In this document: positions 61,486 to 64,000 of the stretch, piece after piece
Layout of the letters: each line of letters opens with the position of its first letter
How positions within the stretch are numbered: position 1 is the first letter of the stretch
Assembly: GCA_964607675.1 (NCBI GenBank)
Contig: CAZSLC010000008.1
Span: 1 to 64,000, forward strand
Direction of reading: 5' to 3'
Length of the DNA: 64,000 nucleotides
From: CAZSLC01 sp964607675
GTDB taxonomy: Bacteria; Bacteroidota; Bacteroidia; Bacteroidales; UBA932
The notes under the pieces: model-generated
Database searches by the model: none
The model's input: the letters and a program-made list of their open reading frames with translations, nothing else
What the model was told of the DNA's origin: nothing
Program-made: the position numbers and the translations under genes

Positions 61486-61493
61486 CAAAGATA
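61486..61493 (-). promoter_or_regulatory. -7 promoter element TATCTTTG for lysE
   Basis: Reverse-strand TAnnTTTG, 19 bp before the LysE start at 61467, just downstream of the UbiD stop (61504). Confidence 0.65.
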
Positions 61494-61503
61494 AAAAAAA
61501 ATA

Positions 61504-63156
61504 CTAAAACCTTACCTCATCTGGCCAATCTCTCTTAAACCACTTCATTCCCTTTTTGCATCGAGCATCCAAAATAAGTATCTCTTTATATATTGCAGAA
61601 TCTCTTAGAGGATCGCAGTTACCTCCTAATATCCAGAGATTTGTGTACAACCCTCTATCCTCATCGAGAATAATGCCGATGTTTGAGGTGAGATGAAATA
61701 TTTTTTCAGAATCATATTCAAAATTAAAACCTTTGAACGATGAAAAATTTGTTTTGATCTCTTCTTCTGTTTTTATAGTGGCATCAATTGCCATTTTGCC
61801 ACCAAATCCACAAACAGTGGCAGTATGGTCGAGGATGTCGAGGGGTCCCTTGGATACAATTGTATCCCTCGAAGGGAGAAAATTCTGCTCAATTGCATCT
61901 GCAATACTATCCCTATTGTGGATATCTGTCTGAGCCCCAACAATAATCAGAAATTTGTTGAACATCATCTGCCCTGCCCCCCATAGTGCGGAGGCGACTT
62001 TCTGTCCTTGTCCTGGGTAGCTCTTTTCAATTTTTACAATTGCAAAATTGTGCCCAATCCCCTCTTCTGGAAGATGCAGATCAATTATTTCGGGAGAAAT
62101 TGTAAATTTGATAGGGGAGAGAAATATCTTCTCGGTGGCTAAAGCAATATATTTGTCCTCCATTGGTGGGATGCCAACTACAGTGGCAGGATATACTGCA
62201 TTTTTGCGATGGGTAATGCAGGTTAAGTGAAATTTGGGGTAGAGATCTGCGAGGGAGTAGAATCCTGTGTGATCTCCAAATGGTCCTTCTATTACCTTTT
62301 CTTCATTTGTGTCGATATAACCTTCGATTATGATGTCGCAGTCCGCTGGCACCTTAAGAGGCTGTGTTTTGCACTCTGCTAAACTGACACCTCTTCCCCT
62401 TAGAAACCCAGCAAGTAAATATTCATCTATCCCCTCAGGTAGTGGGGCGGTAGCGCAATACGTATATATAGGATCCCCTCCAAGGGCAACGGCAATTGGC
62501 ATTTTACCGTCGCAAGATGATTTTTTCCATGCTTCAAAATGTCTGGCCCCAGTTTTATGGCGGTGCCAATGCATTCCAGTAGTATATTCATCAAAAATCT
62601 GCATCCTATACATTCCAACATTCCTCCCTCCGTTGGAAGGATCCTTCGTGTGAACAAGCGGAAGGGTGATAAATCTACCACCATCAAGTGGCCAGCACTT
62701 TAAGACAGGCAGTTTGCTTAGCAGAGGAAGTCCTATCTCGGGGTAAATAACTATTTCTTGGCAGGGAGGTGTCCCTGAATGAGATTTCGGTAGCCACCCA
62801 GCTGCTTGGCCTAATGTTGGAAGGAGTTTCATTTTATCAAAAATGCCACTTCTCCCTTTCATAAATTCTTCGATGAAGCCTTCAAATCTCTGCGTGATGC
62901 TACCCCATGAATCTCCATTCTCAAAGTCGAATCCTAATGCATATCCCATCCTTTTTTCCGAACCCATCATATTTGTAATGACGGGAAAAGAAGTCCCTGT
63001 ATTTGAAAAAAGAAGGGCCTTTCCTCCCCCCTCTTTTTTACTCTCTACATCTGTTATTTTCGTTATTTCATATATGGGATCGGTAAATTGAGAAATGATT
63101 GTCAATTCTCCCTTTGAATCTAAAAAATTGATATAATCTTGAAGTGATTTGTACAT
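61504..63156 (-). CDS. UbiD-family decarboxylase
   Basis: 550 residues from ATG 63156, one base after the stop of the previous gene (TAATATG); the start MYKSLQDYINFLD matches the family. Two beta-domains with the prenylated-FMN site: NVGMYRMQIFDE, HWHRHKTGARH, then the conserved GPFGDHTGFYS with the catalytic Glu upstream (EEKVIEGPFGDH). UbiD enzymes remove a carboxyl group from 3-polyprenyl-4-hydroxybenzoate or other aromatic/unsaturated acids. Bacteroidales usually use menaquinone, so the true substrate is uncertain. The prenyl-FMN synthase gene ubiX is not in the window. Confidence 0.92.
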   Translation of the reverse strand: MYKSLQDYINFLDSKGELTIISQFTDPIYEITKITDVESKKEGGGKALLFSNTGTSFPVITNMMGSEKRMGYALGFDFENGDSWGSITQRFEGFIEEFMKGRSGIFDKMKLLPTLGQAAGWLPKSHSGTPPCQEIVIYPEIGLPLLSKLPVLKCWPLDGGRFITLPLVHTKDPSNGGRNVGMYRMQIFDEYTTGMHWHRHKTGARHFEAWKKSSCDGKMPIAVALGGDPIYTYCATAPLPEGIDEYLLAGFLRGRGVSLAECKTQPLKVPADCDIIIEGYIDTNEEKVIEGPFGDHTGFYSLADLYPKFHLTCITHRKNAVYPATVVGIPPMEDKYIALATEKIFLSPIKFTISPEIIDLHLPEEGIGHNFAIVKIEKSYPGQGQKVASALWGAGQMMFNKFLIIVGAQTDIHNRDSIADAIEQNFLPSRDTIVSKGPLDILDHTATVCGFGGKMAIDATIKTEEEIKTNFSSFKGFNFEYDSEKIFHLTSNIGIILDEDRGLYTNLWILGGNCDPLRDSAIYKEILILDARCKKGMKWFKRDWPDEVRF

Positions 63157-63157
63157 A

Positions 63158-64000
63158 TTATGATTTAGATTTAGAGCATTTGTCAATCAAATATAGGATT
63201 GATTTAAATTCTAATCCACTATGGTAAGAAAGTCCAATTTCACAAGTTCTGCTCGTTGCATACCCCGAATCAACCCCATATACTTGTTCTTTGATATGTC
63301 TCAATCCGTGAGCATTGAGCTCTGGAAGGATAAAACCTCTGTCACCAGCAAAACCGCAGCAATTACTATCGATTGTAATCACCTCCTTTGCGCATTGCGT
63401 TGCGATATCGACGAGGATGTCGTTGACCTCTAATTTTTTTGCGGAGCAGACAGCGAAAATTGCAACTTTTTCATCTGTAGGGGTGATTTCCAAATTAGGT
63501 AACAGGTATTCCTTGGCAAATTCAGCAGGTTCATACAATTTGAGCCTATCATCCATATTGGAATGCATAGTATAAAGACATGGACTCATATCACATAATA
63601 TTGGGTATTTACCATTTTCACTTATCTGGGTGAGAGCTGCCTCAAGTTCTTGAGAAGAGCGTTTTCCAGCCTCTATAAAACCCTTTGATGAAAATGCCAT
63701 ACCGCAGCACAATTTGTCCAAATTGTTAGGATATATGACCTCGTACCCAGCTTTCTTCAAAAGCTTCTCAGTAAGTCTGGTGATCTCTAATTCCTTGCAG
63801 TACGACTTAGCAATTCCCATACTTCTTGTAATGCATGAGGGGAAATAGACCACCTTGTTCACTTCTTTAGAAGTATGTGATGTATGTATTCTATGGGCAC
63901 CTTTAGGAAAATGCTCATTCCACTTCGGAATAGTGTTGAATGAGACTTTTCGTATAAATGATGCGATGACGCCAAATGCCCTTTTGCCAAACAAAGTTCT
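63158..64000 (-). CDS. C-terminal part of an FAD/Fe-S oxidase (CCG-domain), 5' end outside window
   Basis: The frame is open to the window end (64000); apparent start codons inside it (TTG at 63994) are not real starts. About 280 residues seen. It holds two CCG-type cysteine-rich motifs, CCGMAF (with Cys in VYFPSCITR) and CCGFAG, which bind Fe-S in heterodisulfide-reductase-like and glycolate/D-lactate oxidase proteins. Large one-chain FAD-binding oxidases (D-lactate dehydrogenase-like, ~900 residues) of Bacteroidota end like this, so that is the best guess. The UbiD gene starts 1 bp after its stop, so they are co-transcribed. Confidence 0.75.
   Translation of the reverse strand, partial: RTLFGKRAFGVIASFIRKVSFNTIPKWNEHFPKGAHRIHTSHTSKEVNKVVYFPSCITRSMGIAKSYCKELEITRLTEKLLKKAGYEVIYPNNLDKLCCGMAFSSKGFIEAGKRSSQELEAALTQISENGKYPILCDMSPCLYTMHSNMDDRLKLYEPAEFAKEYLLPNLEITPTDEKVAIFAVCSAKKLEVNDILVDIATQCAKEVITIDSNCCGFAGDRGFILPELNAHGLRHIKEQVYGVDSGYATSRTCEIGLSYHSGLEFKSILYLIDKCSKSKS

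Overview
The window reads as a low-GC, chromosomal stretch of a member of the Bacteroidota, most likely order Bacteroidales. Direct support: many gene starts and all RNA genes are preceded by the phylum-specific -7 element TAnnTTTG; the tmRNA encodes a tag ending NYALAA; the three tRNAs and the tmRNA lack an encoded CCA; and there are phylum-typical proteins (DUF4153 membrane protein, PorV/TonB-like barrels and TPR proteins, a serine palmitoyltransferase-like enzyme with an adjacent reductase). No rRNA, insertion sequence, prophage or CRISPR array is visible. A run of ten Ns (47433-47442) shows this is a scaffolded draft assembly.

Layout. 1-36,280 is a housekeeping region: envelope proteins (1-3415); grpE-dnaJ with an M23 peptidase and anmK in one tight operon (3491-7944); rplS plus tRNA-Arg; a solute-sensing histidine kinase; a Ca2+-type P-ATPase; a minus-strand set of cls, menG/ubiE and an orphan PurL-C-terminal-like domain; tRNA-Leu; a hydroxyacid dehydrogenase; guaA; typA; DUF177-rpmF; tRNA-Arg plus an OmpA-family protein; xerC/D-type recombinase; nth; ftsE; a large TPR protein with an outer-membrane barrel; gyrB followed by a probable sphingolipid base pair (palmitoyltransferase-like enzyme and SDR); an esterase; and a 7TM-HD phosphodiesterase. 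The tmRNA gene (36309-36700) closes this part.

36,831-60,824 is a cell-surface/exopolysaccharide locus of two converging halves. The plus-strand half supplies nucleotide sugars: UDP-glucose dehydrogenase and UDP-glucuronate decarboxylase (UDP-xylose branch), a receiver-kinase protein, then a glycosyltransferase, a second nucleotide-sugar dehydrogenase, an SDR epimerase/dehydratase, a PIG-L type deacetylase and a CBS-nucleotidyltransferase broken by the assembly gap. The minus-strand half is a 12-gene Wzx/Wzy-type operon that begins with a stand-alone receiver, then an initiating sugar transferase with a degenerate receiver domain, a short TolC-like protein, a chain-length (Wzz/GumC) protein, a polymerase, five transferases (four glycosyl-, one acetyl-), a flippase and an LpxD-like acyltransferase. 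A canonical Wza exporter is not present. A GT2/EEP pair sits between the halves.

60,829-64,000 holds a LysE exporter, a UbiD decarboxylase and the 3' part of an FAD/Fe-S oxidase cut by the window end. The most unusual part is the receiver / pseudoreceiver-sugar-transferase pair at the head of the polysaccharide operon, which suggests phosphorylation-linked control of the first committed step of polymer synthesis.
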